Shown: piece by piece, positions 11,650 to 23,989 of the stretch
Layout of the letters: the number at the start of each line of letters is the position of its first letter
Numbering within the stretch: position 1 is the stretch's first letter
NCBI GenBank assembly: GCA_030522415.1
Contig: CM060113.1
Span: forward strand, 14,746,151 to 14,810,150
From: Channallabes apus
Lineage: Eukaryota; Chordata; Actinopteri; Siluriformes; Clariidae
DNA length: 64,000 bases
Direction: 5' to 3'
The notes under the pieces: model-generated
Told to the model about the DNA's origin: nothing
Databases searched by the model: none
What the model saw: only the letters and a program-made list of their open reading frames with translations
Program-made: the position numbers and the translations under genes

Positions 11650-14600
11650 ATGTCGTTTAACTTTGGACAAGCTACTAGCGGGGGCGGGTTTAACTTCGGA
11701 GCCCCTAAAACCACAACGTCAGCCAGCGCAGCCCCCAGCTTGTCCCTGCAGACGAGCAATCTGGCCCCAGGAGGAGGAGGATTCACATTTGGAGCGCCGC
11801 CTCCACAACAACAACAACAACAACAGCAGCAACTACAACTACAACAACAGCAGCAGCAACAACAACAACAACAACAACAACAGCAGCAGCAGCTGCAGCA
11901 GCAGCAGTCTCAGGTTCAAGTGGGAACATCTCAGATCGCAGGGCTTCTCGCGCAGAGCACAAGCACTGGAGCTTCACAAGGTGGATTCAGTTTTGGGGCA
12001 GCATCACAGAACAGCACTGCTGGTGGAGGCTTTAATTTTGGGTAAGACTTCTACTGAACTAGATGTGAACATACTTAGGCACACCATATCAACCTATTGT
12101 CTATAAGGTAGGTTTAGACCTAGTTTTAAGATATTTTAATTTACAATATATATTTAATTTTGTATTTTTATTTTTTTTGTCTTTTCAGCGGCGCTCCAAA
12201 ACTAGGTCTCGGCCTGACTCCAGCCTCTCAGCCGGCTGCTACAGCAGCGACCATAGGAGGCCTGATGACGTCCACCACATCCTCAAGTGGTGGAGGTTTC
12301 ACATTCGGATCCCTTACAAGTCAGCCTGCAGCTCCGACCCAGCAGTCTACAGGAGGATTCAGCTTTCCTGGTGCCAAGATTCAGGCTCCTGCTGCAACTT
12401 CAGCACAGAGCACTCCTTCCTTCCCACTGGGAGGGCAAAGCACAGGTAATTCACCAACTATGTGCTGTCAATTAAGAAATCTCTATTGATCTAGAAATGT
12501 AATCAGCTGACGTTTACAGAGAGCTGTACAAGCAGAAACACGCACACTGTTCAGTAAGTTTATCATCAACTTTGTTTACCAGCTGCTGTTATTAAGCCTA
12601 ATGAGTATAAAAGCATTATAGGAAAAAAAACAGCAATTAACAAATCTTGAGAAGCAGCATGGCAGAATATATACCAGTCAGCCATAACACTATAACCCAT
12701 AATCTCATTATAATGGCACCTAGTTTTCCGGCAAGTTGCATTACCTCCACTTATGGGTCTCCCTCAAAGTCTAGTCTTCAGTCTAGTCTTCCTTAAAAAG
12801 AAATGAAATGCTTCCTTCCCTAATCAGTGACCTCCCATTCTAACACTGGTTCAATATTCTCAAGCAGAGGACTTGGTTGACTTTGTGTTCTTCTTCTCTT
12901 GGTGTTTTCCGGCGGTTTGGCATCCACTTTGTTTGTATTACCGACACCTTCTTGTCTTAATCTTCCTTTCAGTTTAAATCCTCTTATCTAGTATCGTACC
13001 TCTTAAGAAAGCCATCAGATACTTTCTTCCTTAGTCTCTTTTCTTTCACATTATACTGTATGTGTGTGTGTGTGGTGTGTGTGGGAGAGAGAGAGTGAAT
13101 TGGTCACATGGAGAAAAAGATAGAACCGGGATACACTATGCCCGTGATTCTCAAAGCGTGGTTCCCACTAGTGGGGAATACAGACATGACAGGTGGAGCG
13201 CAATGAATGGGAGGGAATTAGTGGCAAATAATAGGAAAGTACCTATTCTAATTCATGCTTTTCTTTATTGACAATGAAGAGCGTACGCTCAAAACTAAAC
13301 AACCACACACAAAGAAATGGATCATTAATACAAGTAAATTTAAAATAACATCAGTTGGGGGCCGGGAGAAAAAGTGGAACCATAGTTCAACAATAGCGGT
13401 TTAATGTCGGCATGTTAATTGCAGAGGAACAATATGAGGAAACTTCCGGTACTATATATGTAATTATCATTTATTCCAATGTGTATGCTGATGTTTCTGT
13501 ATTTTTGTTAATTTATATTTTATCGGGCAATACTAGTCTGGCATTTCTAATTTCCAGTGTGGCAACAAAGTTGCTTTTTGATCCTTCAGGCGCTGAACAG
13601 AAGGGAAGATCAATATCGTTCTATACTTTTTGTTGGTGTGTGGTAGGGCTGCACGATATATAAAAAAAAATATTGTTATCGTGATAATGGCATGCGCGAT
13701 AACCATATCGCAAAGAGTTGCGATAAATACTTTATTTGCCAAGCATTTGTGTGTCCAAATTTGACCAATCAGATGGGCCCTTACTATGTTTATACCCGCT
13801 TATATCTTTTTTTATATATATTATTTATATCTTTATACTTCATTCTGTCGCGAACTAACCCCGGATGATCAGAAGACTTAGCGATTAGCCGTTAGACCTT
13901 TGTAGCGTGGACGGTAAACCCAAACGCGGAAGCAAGCGAGTAGGCAGGATAACCACGCGAATTAGTTTAAGGACTCTCACAGAAGGGGAGCAAGGGAAAA
14001 ACACACATTTAACCTGCGTTCTATAGACACACACTCGAATCAGAAAGTAAACAATCTGAACCGACATGGCGAACTCGGTGACTAAACTCTATGCGGTGGT
14101 TTGTTTACTCCTCTTATACTTCCTGATTCGCGCCCGCATTACTTCCGGGTCCTAGTGCCGGTCGCGGTGTGTGTGTGACAAATAGTATTTTTTTTTATTT
14201 AATTTTTGTTTAATAATGTTTTATTTTTATAAAAAAAAAAAAACAGGCAAGCCAAAGAGAATATTTTGTTTAAAAGATGCTCTTGTTTTAAGACACTATT
14301 GATGAGTGTATGGTTACATGTAAATATAAAGTAATGTTGAAAGTAATTCATATTGTGTTGGCAGGTTTATAGAAACAGCAAACCAGAAGTCAGAATATCT
14401 GCTGAGGGGTTTAAGTCATTCATAGTGTTTTGAAGTCTAAATATTTGCAACTTCCTTGACATATAGTTTCTTTTTAGCCTGAATTAGATTTAATTACATC
14501 AGACAAATATCTATTACCTGTTTATTTTAGTATGATCATTACATATAAATAAATAATTAAAAAAATAGGCAATATTAATAATAAAAAAATGCATTTCTCT

Positions 14601-17600
14601 AGGGAAATGTTATCGCAAGAAATATCGTTATCGCAGTATTTAACAACAATATCGCATATTTTCCTAATGTCGTGCAGCCCTATTGTGCGGCATTTTGCGA
14701 TGATCCCAAAATCATTGCTGCGCTGTAGAGAATAACAATGTTTAAGCTTTCAAATGTATAATCCACTACTTGCACCCAGACTCGTGATGTACTTCCGCTT
14801 TGAAGTAATAGGGCTCGCTGAGTTCTGGTTTGTCGGCCATTGATTTGGAGTTTGGAGGAAATGTAAAAAAAAAAAAAAAAAAAAAAAAAAAGTGTGTCTA
14901 TAGATTTCAGAGACAACAGAAAGTATACAACGTACACTGTTGTGTTCCGCTGTGTACATCTTCTGCGAAGTTCAACGGAACTTTAAGTTTTCACAGTTTT
15001 CCTTCAGATGTGGACCTTAGAAAACGGTGGCTTGTGAATTTCATACGCCGAGACGATTTTTGTCCTACCAGCAATTTTAAGGTTTGCAGTAAACATTTTA
15101 GCAGTGATCAGATTATTGAACCGCAAACACCAGAGGCACAAAAAAAGTTAGTAACTGCGCTGTACCAGTGCTTTTTGCCAGGAATGATTACGCCGTTAAA
15201 GCATCGCGGTCCTGCTGAAGTGGTAACCATCGAAACACATACCCATGGATGTAACGATGGATCATGATTACTGTAGCATTCCTTCATTATTAGACCTGGC
15301 ATGTGCTAAAATAGAAGAACTTTCTAATGAAGTGGAGGAGCTGAAAAAACAGCTACAAGAGCTACACGTTCAGCGTGACTGTACATTTACAGAACACGGT
15401 ACAGGGTAGTATTTACAATGTGTTATCTATATATACTACTCTTAGTCTACCTCATAAGACTCTTGTCTGTTACAGGGCTGCTCTCTATCACTTTATCATA
15501 CTTACAAGCACTATTTGCATTATACAGTATGTCTGCATTTGCACTACTCTGTCTGGTTTGAACTCTCTGCCACGTGCCCTTACTTGTATATTATATTTGT
15601 TTTCTTTTTATATTATATGTATAATTGTATTTATTCATATTTTTCTTTTTAAAATTCTACTTTATGTATTTAATGTTATCTGTTATCCACCAAGGGTCTG
15701 AGAGTAACGCAATTTCATTTCTCTGTATGTCCTGTACATGTGGCAGAATTGACAATAAAGTTGACATTGACTTTAATAAGTTCGTATACAATATATAATA
15801 ATATATATATATATATTCTTGTATAATATGATTGTTTTGCAAATACAATGAACGTTACTCCGTGGGAGATCCTGGAGGCGGGTGAGGAACGTAGCCATTG
15901 CTAAACTGGAACTGACTGAGCCCTATTGAAAAGAACGTGGAAGTAGGCGTGCAAGTAGTGCATTTACTGTAGGTGATTAATCGAGAAAAAAGGCGGGTGT
16001 AGCTTAAAGACAATGCAAAGAGGAAATGTATGTATCTTATTTGCGGGTTTATTTACGCAGCAATTGAAGCCGGAGATGCGAATATGTGAATATAAAACTA
16101 ACTTTACCGCGGTCACAAACGGGATCAGTAGCGTACTATATGTAGTGGGCATGATAACGTCACTGGATACATTTGTTACATGGACCACAAAAAAGCAGGC
16201 GATCCAGCACGATCAGTCTACTCAACCAAAAAGCCAGCCGAAAAGAAAATATGATGAAGCCTATCTTGAGCTTGGATTCATGGTGGGGGCCCAACAAAGT
16301 AGGAAGACACTTAGAGACAACACACTCCAGTCACGTTAATAATCCACTCGACTTCTTTCAAAGAAAGCTGGCAGAATACAGACAGCAGGATAATCGCATG
16401 GTAACATCTGAATCAGTGGACAGCAAAGCACAAATGGCTTCATTCAAAGTTACATACAGAATTGGCCAGTGCAAAAAAACTACAAACGATTTATGAGCAG
16501 CTAATAAACATGGGGTCAATTATGCAAATATAAGTGACAACGTAAGCCTTTTATAACAATTGCACGTGTATTTGATTTGTTTTTAACTTGGTGTTATTTG
16601 ATCTTATTGGTTTAGAAATTTATATTTCAATAAACAGTAAACTTGGCCGATTTCGTTATCATTTTGTTGATAAGTGGGGCTTGAAAATTCGCCCAGTCCC
16701 TTAAGTGGGGAATGACAAATGTTTCAGAACCACTGCACTATGGGAAGAAGGCAAGCTGGTGGAGGCACTGTGATGCCCTACCAAAAGACTAATTACATGT
16801 CTTCATGGTAATAGCAGTGGCCTCTTTTGGCTGGATAATGCACCCTGACAGACTACATAAACAGTTTATGAAGAGGGTGAAGGTGTCAGCATTTTTGTTA
16901 GTAAACATTCTTATAAGTAATATTCTTTTAAAAGCAGTGTTTTAAATGAAGCTGATGGTATTTGATAGAAAAGACAAACAGTAAGATCTAGAACTAAAAA
17001 AAAATCAGGGGATGTCGCTAATGTTACTTCTTTTGTTAATAAACTTTAATGTTAAAACAAATCAGTGACTGTTTCTCCTGCAACTTGAAGGTCTCAATCT
17101 GGCAACTGGTGCTACAGGATTTGGAGCCATCTCTACAGGGATTAACTTTGGGATCAAGCCTGCAGGTGGGCACACGTTGAAATTACAATATTACAAAGCA
17201 CTATCGAAGATAAGGTAAAGAAAAGTTTTTGCAGTTTGAGGTCTAATTTTCTTCCTTGTCCTTCCAGCTACCCCGACTCCTGCTAGTGCTGCTGCTGCTG
17301 TTGTTGCTCCTTGCCAGCCTGCCGCTGTATCTTCTCTGTTTGCCTCCCCTATTCCCCCTGCTGGTTCCACAGGCTTCTGCTGTAAGTCTGTTCTGGATGA
17401 AATTATTTTTTTTTCTGTTATTTTTTTTCAATAATGTCCAAGAATATGCGAGCGTGGGTCAGTTATTAATTCAACACCTAGAACAATGCCTAGAATTTTT
17501 TTTTATCTCCTTCTGTCAGTGGGTGCCCTACCAATTGCAGCGGCCCCAGCAGCGTCCTCTGCAGTTACACCCTCCACCGGCTTGACACTCAAACCATTAG

Positions 17601-20600
17601 CTCCTGCTGCCGCCACCACCACGACCATCGCTGCGACCACAGGTAATGCTTATGATCTAGCTGTTTAGCTTTAGCACTGATAAACCTGTTACTGCACCAA
17701 TGGCTTGCTTACTTATCTACAATATCTTCGAGCCTGGTGTAAGAATGTGTAATGAATGGATTTGTACAAATTTTTTATTTTTTATTAAAATACCTGGGGG
17801 GAAAAAACAGCTAGTTCTGCTCACTGGCTAAGCAACCGGAGCATCTCTATTATAAATGTAATAAATCATTTAAAAATTGAATTTTTGCTGTCAGTGAATA
17901 GGGATGAATGCGATTCTTAACTGCCGATCTGCGATGTGCTTGAACCAAAATCCACAAAGGTCACCAAAATTTGCTCATCTCTATCCAGTCTAATGTATAA
18001 AATAAAACTCATGATCATTATTTAAGCCGAACTAGAGGTCTCGCATTTATATGTGGGGAAACCGTAAGTAGCAGCCACACCCAGGTCCTGACATTAATGT
18101 AATATAATGTACAAGTTGACAGGAGTTAGCCTGAAACAGCACACACAATTGTGTTTTTTAATAATGCAGGAAATTATACATGGTTTCAATTTGAAATTAA
18201 ATAAAACAAACTAATTGAACAAAACCTAACTGTCCCCTTTCATTTTCTTTATCCCAGCAGCTGCTGCTGCTCTTCCCACAGCTGCCACCACAAGTTTTTC
18301 CCTGGCCTTAAAACCTGCTGTCTCTGCTGCACCAGCCACTTCTATAGCCGTGTCCGCTTCTACAGTTATTGCCAGGTGTGGTACATACCCTAACATGCAG
18401 TGATATGTATGGGGTGTTATGATGGTGTGTATTCTAAATGGCCAAAACATGGTATTGGTGCTAAAACTTGTCTCATCTACTGTAGGTGTAGTGTATGTAA
18501 CTATTTTGAATTCAAGTCTTTGAACTGTGATTAGGATGAAACTTGGCCAATTTAGATTTCACTTGAAAAAAACATACACATGAAAAAAGTGTATCATTCT
18601 AAAATGCTAAATTGTTAAGACATTGCAACATAATTTTGACATGGCTATGGACTCAGGTGCCCTAAATTTTTAACAAAATGCTTTAACTTAAGCAACAATT
18701 TTTACAGGTCATATGCTTATAGAAGCTTTAAAGGAATTTTACTATGAATAATTGTAAATTAGTATCGTTTGAATCGAGACAGTATAACACAGAAAAATAG
18801 CCATTTTGGGGGCAAATATAAGTCATCTTAACAAAACTCTGAATTTTTTTGGGAAGCTAGATTGGTCATTTCTTTGTTGCATAAACTTCAAAAGCTTCTT
18901 TGGCAGACATTTCCTGTTTTATGTGTACAACATTAACAAAAATTTCATCAGCACCGATACTGTGTTTTGACCGAAAGCATTTGTTTAGCATTTTTTGATA
19001 CGTTAAACCATTAATTTTTTTGGTTATTTGCTTCTTAATTATTTGGCAAACCGTCTACCCAGTGCTGCACCAGTGATGTCATACGCCCAGCTCGAGTCCT
19101 TAATCAACAAGTGGAGCTCAGAGCTGGAGGACCAAGAGAGACACTTCCTGCAGCAAGCCACTCAGGTTAACGCCTGGGACCGTATGCTGGTGGAGAATGG
19201 AGAAAAGGTAATTTTGGATGCTCCACATTTGATAACAACAGCACACCTCTGAGTTATCACCTGAAAATATGCCAAAACCATCTTCTTTTCTTCTCTCCCA
19301 TTAACTGACAGTTGATGTAATGTCAATGTAGTAAAATCTCCTATATAAACGATCAACCTCTCCCCGTCATCTCAGTTTTAGTAATCTTTTTAGTGTGCAT
19401 ATATACACTGTAGGCGTGAACTTTATACATTACATGGTATGCGGCCAAAAATATTTTGGGTTGCCAGGTTTCACTAAAATTCCCTCTCTATATAACAAGT
19501 CAGATTCGCTCATCCAAATGTTTAGCCATGGGAAAGGGTAGATGCAGTCTCTTCTTTTTCTCTCAGTATTTCGAGGTGATGCACATCTTTGATCTCTGCT
19601 GTATGTAGAGCTTTATGTACTTGGCAGTGCTGTTTATTAACTTAATAGTTTGAGAGAAACTATTTCTTTTTCTTGTAAGAGACCTTTACTTTTTATTGTT
19701 ATTCCACAGCTTATGTAAGATTTAATGCTTGCTTATGAGGCTTAAGATGTTATGATTAAGTAAAAAGGAAAGACTAGTATGATTTGTCTTGGAGCTAGTT
19801 CAGAAGTCAGTTCCGTTTTCCAAGGTGTTTTGTCTCTGGATTTTGACCTTGTCGGGTGCCGTTACAAAAATATTTAATTGGCTTAGAAGCAAGTCAAAAT
19901 ATTTTCCACTTCTGCTCAGCTTTTGAGCCTGTGCCCTCTAAGATCATTCCCAGTCAAAATAATGTTCCCGTCTGCTTGTTTGCCCTTAGTGTTCATCCGA
20001 TCACTTCCATTAAGATTTTTTAAATTTTTTTTTGAGTGACAAATGAAAATGAGCTGCATCAAGAAAGGGCTTGGCACTTTCAGGGAGATCAGCATACACA
20101 TGTGTACAAGGAAAGTTTGTGTTTCTGAACCATTTTAGTTTGGCTTGGCTTGTGTTCAACTTGTATTTAAAACATTTACCTAAAGATTGATAAATGAGGC
20201 TTAATTGTGTTTTTTTTCTGTTTTTAAATGATTGTGCTCCATCTTTATTAAAAGAAAATATTTTCAGCAAATCATGCAGGAATTATAATGAGAGTTTGAC
20301 AAGTGTGCATGTGGGCAATTACTTGTGCCGGTGTATTTTAATTTAAACAGGTGGGTGGCAGCTTTAACTCGAGCATGTGGTGGTTACAGTAACACCATGT
20401 GTATATATACGCACTCCAGTTTCTGCTCCAATGTTGTAAAGTCAAAATGTCAATTTGTTAAAATTTTATATTTTTGGTACAAAATATTTTAATTGAAGAG
20501 TATGCTTTTCTCATGATTTGTGTTATTTTAGATTACATTCCTGCACAAGGATATGGAGAAGGTTAAACTGGACCAAAGAAGGTAAGATTGCCTGAGTTAG

Positions 20601-23478
20601 CATATGTGATCCATTACGTCATATTTGGAGACGAATTGACGTATAAAGATCTTTTGTGATTTCTGTTCTTTCTTCAGGCTGGATCAGGAGTTAGACTTCA
20701 TTCTGTCTCAGCAAAAAGAGCTGGAGGATCTTCTCACTCCCTTGGAGGAGTCGGTGAAAGAGCAAAGTGGAACCATCTATATGCAGAATGCCGATGAGGA
20801 GCGGGAGAGAACGTAAACAAATATTAGATTTCCTAATTCTTGTAATGCTTTGCATTTCTTTGCATGCAAATGAAAATGAGACACGAAGATGTGATGTTTT
20901 TTTTTCTACTTTTTTGGAAAAGTCAATCCGAATGTGTTCACATGTACAGATTAGGCTGAATACCGCTAGAAATCAATTGTGACTGGAATGTTTTACAGGT
21001 TGATAAACGTTATGTTAATCTGATAAATGGAAGCACAAATTTGTCTTCAAATTTACTATTTTGTTTCAGCAACATCTCGTTTAGTAGAGATCAGAGGGCA
21101 GGAAATGTTAATGAGATTTACTATAAATAAATCCTATGTTCTTGGAGTACGTCGATCAGCCATAACATTATGACCCTGGACAGGTGAAGTGAACATTGAT
21201 AATCATGTATACACAAGCATTATGGTGACATCATGTTTACATTCAAGGCTTATCCCTGACCTCAGGGAGCAAAGGCCAGCCTGTCCAGTCCGATCCCACA
21301 GAAAAGCAAATGCAGTACAGACCACAGAAGAAATCCAATGCTGGTTATAATAGAAATGCGTCAGAACACCCAGGGTCACACTTGCTGAACAGCAAGCAAA
21401 GAGTTAAAGGCTGCCAACCTGGCGCCTAAATTCCACAGATCGCAATCCGATTGAACACCTTTACACGTATCTCTGATCCATGGAGGCCCCACCCTGCAAC
21501 CCACAGCATCCAAATGATCTGTTTCCAATGCCCTGGTATGTTACTGATACCCCTCTGCCCCCCCCCAGAAGCTCTGTGGTTGCCACACCCAAAGGGGCCA
21601 GAACTTCCCCGATGGCACAAAAGGAATCTGTTTTAATGTGTTATTATCGTTGTGGCTGATTGGTGTTAATTACATCATTCATCACACTATCCTCTTTGAT
21701 ATAGCAGAGTGAATGAAAGGAAAAAATAAACATTACTACCAACTGTATTCTGTTAGTAAAGCTAAAAATTTAATGATTACTATTTTTGAGTAGTGAGTTT
21801 GAGTGCAAGTTTGAGAATTCTTTTATTCGGTAAGCTTAGAAGAAGTTAACAATAAGCTTATTATGTTGCATGTAAATGTACTCAGTTCTGTGCTGCTTTT
21901 TAAAATGCTTGTCTTTTGAAGGTATAAACTGGCAGAAAATGTTGATGCTCAGCTGAAGAGAATGTCCCAAGATCTGAAGGAGATCATCGAGCATCTCAAC
22001 ACGTCCAACGGGATGGCTGACACAAGTGACCCGGTATATATTTTACTCCTCACTTATCCCGTACCATATAAAACACTTTTATAGCTCTTATTCCTGTGAA
22101 TACATTTGGACTGAACATTGTCACTGCAGTAAGGTGACTGAACATGTGAGCAGGAATGTTAGAACACTTTTGAATACATCCTATAGCTATATGTGGATTG
22201 TTACCAAGCACCAGGAACAGGTGTTGGACAGGTGTGTGTTTTGGGATTGGCCAGATTTCCTAATTGCATATTCACAGAATCTACCCACTTTCTCCTTCAT
22301 TCTGTTTCTTGCCACCCCCTGTGGCACATGTTACATGCAGTCCAACCTATTTAATCTAGAAATGATTTGTGGTAAATATATATATATATATATGACCTAT
22401 CACAGTCCATCCAAAATACAATGCATTAAACCTTTAGGTGGATAGCCTACAACAGCAGAAAACCACATCACGTTTCACTCCCAGTCTGCATTCAAGATGT
22501 GCAAGAATAAGAATGCGAGTCTGACGGGTGTAGGACCGGTTATAGGCTTCTGAATATTAGTTTACCCCCTCAAGGTTTCTGAAATGCTTTTCTGCTCTGT
22601 TGTAACGGGTGGTCATGTGAATTGCTATAGATTTCCCGTCAGTTCAAACCAGATCTTTATCTTCAGCAAAGTGTTTGAGCCTGAGGAGCCTCTGCTCATT
22701 TGGTGTCTTTTGTTTTTTGCACAATTGTGAGTAGAGAGTCCGTTCTATATAAAATTTACATTCCATTACCATTGGGCACCAACAGCCATGCCATGGTGAA
22801 GGTTACAGAGATTACTTCTTTCCTTATTCTGAAGTATAACTAAAGCTCTGGACCTAACAACTAAACAAAAACCTACCAGCAATGGCAAGGTCAGACATGA
22901 ATGCCTTCTTTTGACCGCATCTTCTGTAATTCTTAGAACCGGTCATTCATTTGTATATTCGGGAATAGATATTTAAAAAATAAATTTTTGTAACTTTCTC
23001 ACTTCACTGTAGTGTTTGGTGGTTGGGTTGAATTTCCTCTTTTAATGAAGTTAGTTTTCAGCTTTTATGCTTTCAATATAAATTGTTACTTCAGTTTCAC
23101 ACAATGTGAATTTTTAATCATTGGATGGAGAAATGTAATTTAGTATTTTTATTTAATGTATTCTTAATTCTTGTTAATATAGTTTACTTTAACATTAATG
23201 TTCCACTGTCTTCTGTCTTGCTTCTTACCATTTCAGCTCCAGCAGATCTGTAAAATCCTCAATGCACATATGGACTCTCTGCAGTGGGTCGAGCAGAACT
23301 CTGGTCAGATATTTTGTGTGCTTTTGAAGCATTATATTGGGAAAGGCTGTGTTTGGTGTTCCCTAATGTCTATTTTCAATGTGCAGTTTTGCTCCAGAGG
23401 CGTGTGGAGGAGGTGTCCAAGCTGTGCGAGAGCCGCAGTAAGGAGCAGGAGAAGAGCTTTCGTTTAAGTTTTCAGTGA
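11650..23478 (+). CDS. nup62l: Nucleoporin p62 (central-channel FG nucleoporin)
   Basis: Component of the Nup62-Nup54-Nup58 complex lining the nuclear pore channel; its FG repeats bind transport receptors. Coding exons: 11650-12041, 12189-12445, 17091-17165, 17268-17381, 17520-17642, 18261-18375, 19063-19207, 20532-20581, 20678-20812, 21922-22033, 23237-23303 and 23387-23478 (558 aa; human p62 has 522). The first about 358 residues are a low-complexity Ser/Thr/Ala-rich region with FNFG, FTFG and FSFG motifs, and a polyglutamine tract at 53-86. From exon 7 (SYAQLESLINKW) to the end is the conserved Nsp1-type coiled coil (about 359-558), with QATQVNAWDRMLVENGEK, HADEER-like QNADEERERTYKLAEN and LQQICKILNAHMDSLQW. 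ATG 11650 follows AAACC, begins MSFNFG like orthologues, and phases agree at every junction. A polyadenylation hexamer follows at 23484. Zebrafish nomenclature uses nup62l. Confidence 0.96.
11806..11907 (+). repeat. nup62l: In-frame CAA/CAG repeat encoding polyglutamine in Nup62
   Basis: Thirty-four consecutive codons give 31 Gln and 3 Leu in blocks of 9, 1, 17 and 4 Gln separated by Leu. The codons mix CAA and CAG, so it is not a pure triplet array. It sits between the third FG motif (FTFGAPPP) and a SQVQVGTSQIAGLL segment. Human p62 has no such tract at this position. Confidence 0.95.
13644..14682. mobile_element. hAT-type non-autonomous element, family 1 copy A
   Basis: Terminal repeats TAGGGCTGCACGAT / ATCGTGCAGCCCTA-like (here CGTGCAGCCCTA) with ATCG-rich subterminal sequence. 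Flanks GTGTGTGG and TTGTGCGG match at 6 of 8 bases. The interior carries the LTR-like module at 13846-14180. No transposase frame is present. Copies B and C are closely similar along their length. Confidence 0.85.
13846..14180. repeat. Solo-LTR-like module inside hAT family 1 (copy A)
   Basis: Starts TGTCGCGAAC and ends GTGTGTGACA, and contains the landmark GTAGCGTGGACGGTAAACCC and CCTAGTGCCGGTCGCGG. The same module lies in copies B (30168-30504) and C (38429-38795) and, diverged, at 44829-45133 in another hAT family. No target duplication is seen around it here. Confidence 0.65.
14920..15267 (+). pseudogene. THAP-domain protein remnant of a DNA transposon
   Basis: After an A-rich run, the frame reads NVHCCVPLCTSS, then LSFHSFP, RKRWLVNFIRRDDF and VCSKHFSSDQ. 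This is the C2CH zinc-coordinating signature and AVPTIF-like core spacing of a THAP domain, a DNA-binding finger used by P-like and some Harbinger-like transposases. A shifted frame continues at about 15255-15410 with LLDLACAKIEELSNEVEELK, a coiled coil, then stops. The frameshift and missing catalytic domain mark it as a relic rather than a host THAP gene. Confidence 0.7.
15470..15775 (+). repeat. 3' end of a non-LTR retrotransposon
   Basis: The stretch GCACTACTCTGTCTGG ... TTATCCACCAAGGGTCTGAG ... TTGACAATAAAGTTGACATT is a 3'-untranslated tail I recognise from abundant fish LINE/SINE debris, ending in an AATAAAG signal. No coding part is attached. Confidence 0.5.
16190..16496 (+). pseudogene. 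hAT (ZBED5/Buster-like) transposase N-terminal remnant
   Basis: One frame reads KRKYDEAYLELGF, the start of the ZBED5/SCAND3-type transposase N terminus. A second, shifted frame continues RHLETTHSSHVNNPLDFFQR and later AQMASFKVTYRIGQCKK, both conserved blocks of this family. The Cys-rich finger between them is deleted and a frameshift separates the pieces. The rest of the catalytic domain is absent. Confidence 0.75.
18376..20531 (+). other. nup62 introns 6 and 7
   Basis: Apart from the coding exon at 19063-19207, the stretch is AT-rich intron without recognisable repeats, RNA genes or conserved frames. Confidence 0.5.
21152..21665. mobile_element. Tc1-like element remnant in nup62 intron 9
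   Basis: The left end CGATCAGCCATAACATTATG is repeated inverted at the right (TTGTGGCTGATTGGTG). Inside, a plus-strand scrap, AATTCCACAGATCGCAATCC, encodes an N-S-x-D-x-NPIEHL motif, the end of a Tc1 transposase catalytic core. Most of the transposase is deleted. A small fragment of the same terminus lies at about 12672-12700. Confidence 0.65.
22034..23236 (+). other. nup62 intron 10
   Basis: AT-rich intron with a short AT dinucleotide run near 22378-22393. No element or gene recognised. Confidence 0.5.
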
Positions 23479-23483
23479 TTGAC

Positions 23484-23489
23484 AATAAA
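23484..23489 (+). promoter_or_regulatory. nup62l: nup62 polyadenylation signal
   Basis: Canonical AATAAA six bases after the stop codon of nup62, implying a very short 3' UTR if used. Confidence 0.7.
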
Positions 23490-23639
23490 ATATGGCAGTG
23501 TATTGTAAATGAACCCTATTGTTTTTGTTAATTCTGTTTAAATAAAAATGTGTACTTCTTACTTTGCATATGGTATTTTTTATTATTTTTTTCCCCCAAT
23601 TTCGTCTTCTGTAGCGCTTATCATGTGTACATTATGTTA

Positions 23640-23825
23640 TTGGGGGGCCTGGAACCTAACACTGGAGACTCCACTTAAACTAATCTGGATATCTTTGGAC
23701 TCTGAGAGGAAACAGGACGAAACCCACCCAGCATAAGGAGAACATGCAAACTCCACACACACACAACCACGAATTGAACCCTTGATCCTGGAGTTGCAGG
23801 GCCACTAAGCACTACTCCACCTGTT
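23640..23825 (-). mobile_element. tRNA-derived SINE, reverse-oriented copy
   Basis: The reverse complement shows TTTGCATGTTCTCCTTATGC, GGGTGGGTTTCGTCC and TCAGAGTCCAAAGATATCC, matching the body of the SINE at 8.7 kb. The tRNA-like head lies near 23825 on this strand. It sits between nup62 and atrx. Confidence 0.65.
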
Positions 23826-23989
23826 TTTGTAAAGTACAGTACTTAGAATTTAGTAAAGATGAAGAGAACCATATGCTAGGGGGAAAATAACAACTCGGAC
23901 CAGAAAAAGTAAATAGTTGATGCCATTATATATAGTGTAGTTTAAAGTAATTTCCATACTTTTATATAGTGCACAAACCGTTTTATTCT

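Larger units (their letters stand above)
14762..15961 (+). mobile_element. THAP-domain DNA transposon remnant (ISL2EU/Harbinger-like)
   Basis: Imperfect inverted ends share CACTACTTGCAC and AATAGGGCTC (left, near 14764-14815; right, as the reverse complement, near 15920-15960). Inside are a THAP zinc-finger frame and a following coiled-coil segment. The interior right half is occupied by retroelement 3' debris. The catalytic domain is gone. Family placement rests on the THAP plus coiled-coil architecture and is tentative. Confidence 0.55.
13142..16735 (+). mobile_element. hAT element (Buster/ZBED5-like), with nested insertions, in nup62 intron 3
   Basis: The left end CCGTGATTCTCAAAGC and the inverted right end (reverse complement CAGTGGTTCTGAAACA) are flanked by CACTATGC (13134-13141) and CACTATGG (16736-16743), an 8-bp duplication with one mismatch. 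Near the right end is a broken transposase N-terminal region like that of ZBED5/SCAND3-type hAT proteins. The element has received a second hAT element, a THAP-type element and retroelement debris, which explains its 3.6 kb. Confidence 0.75.

Noticed and set aside
12672..12720. Separate Tc1 insertion in nup62 intron 3
   Set aside because: Only one terminus-like segment (CAGTCAGCCATAACACTATA) is visible; no partner end was found, so no element is called.
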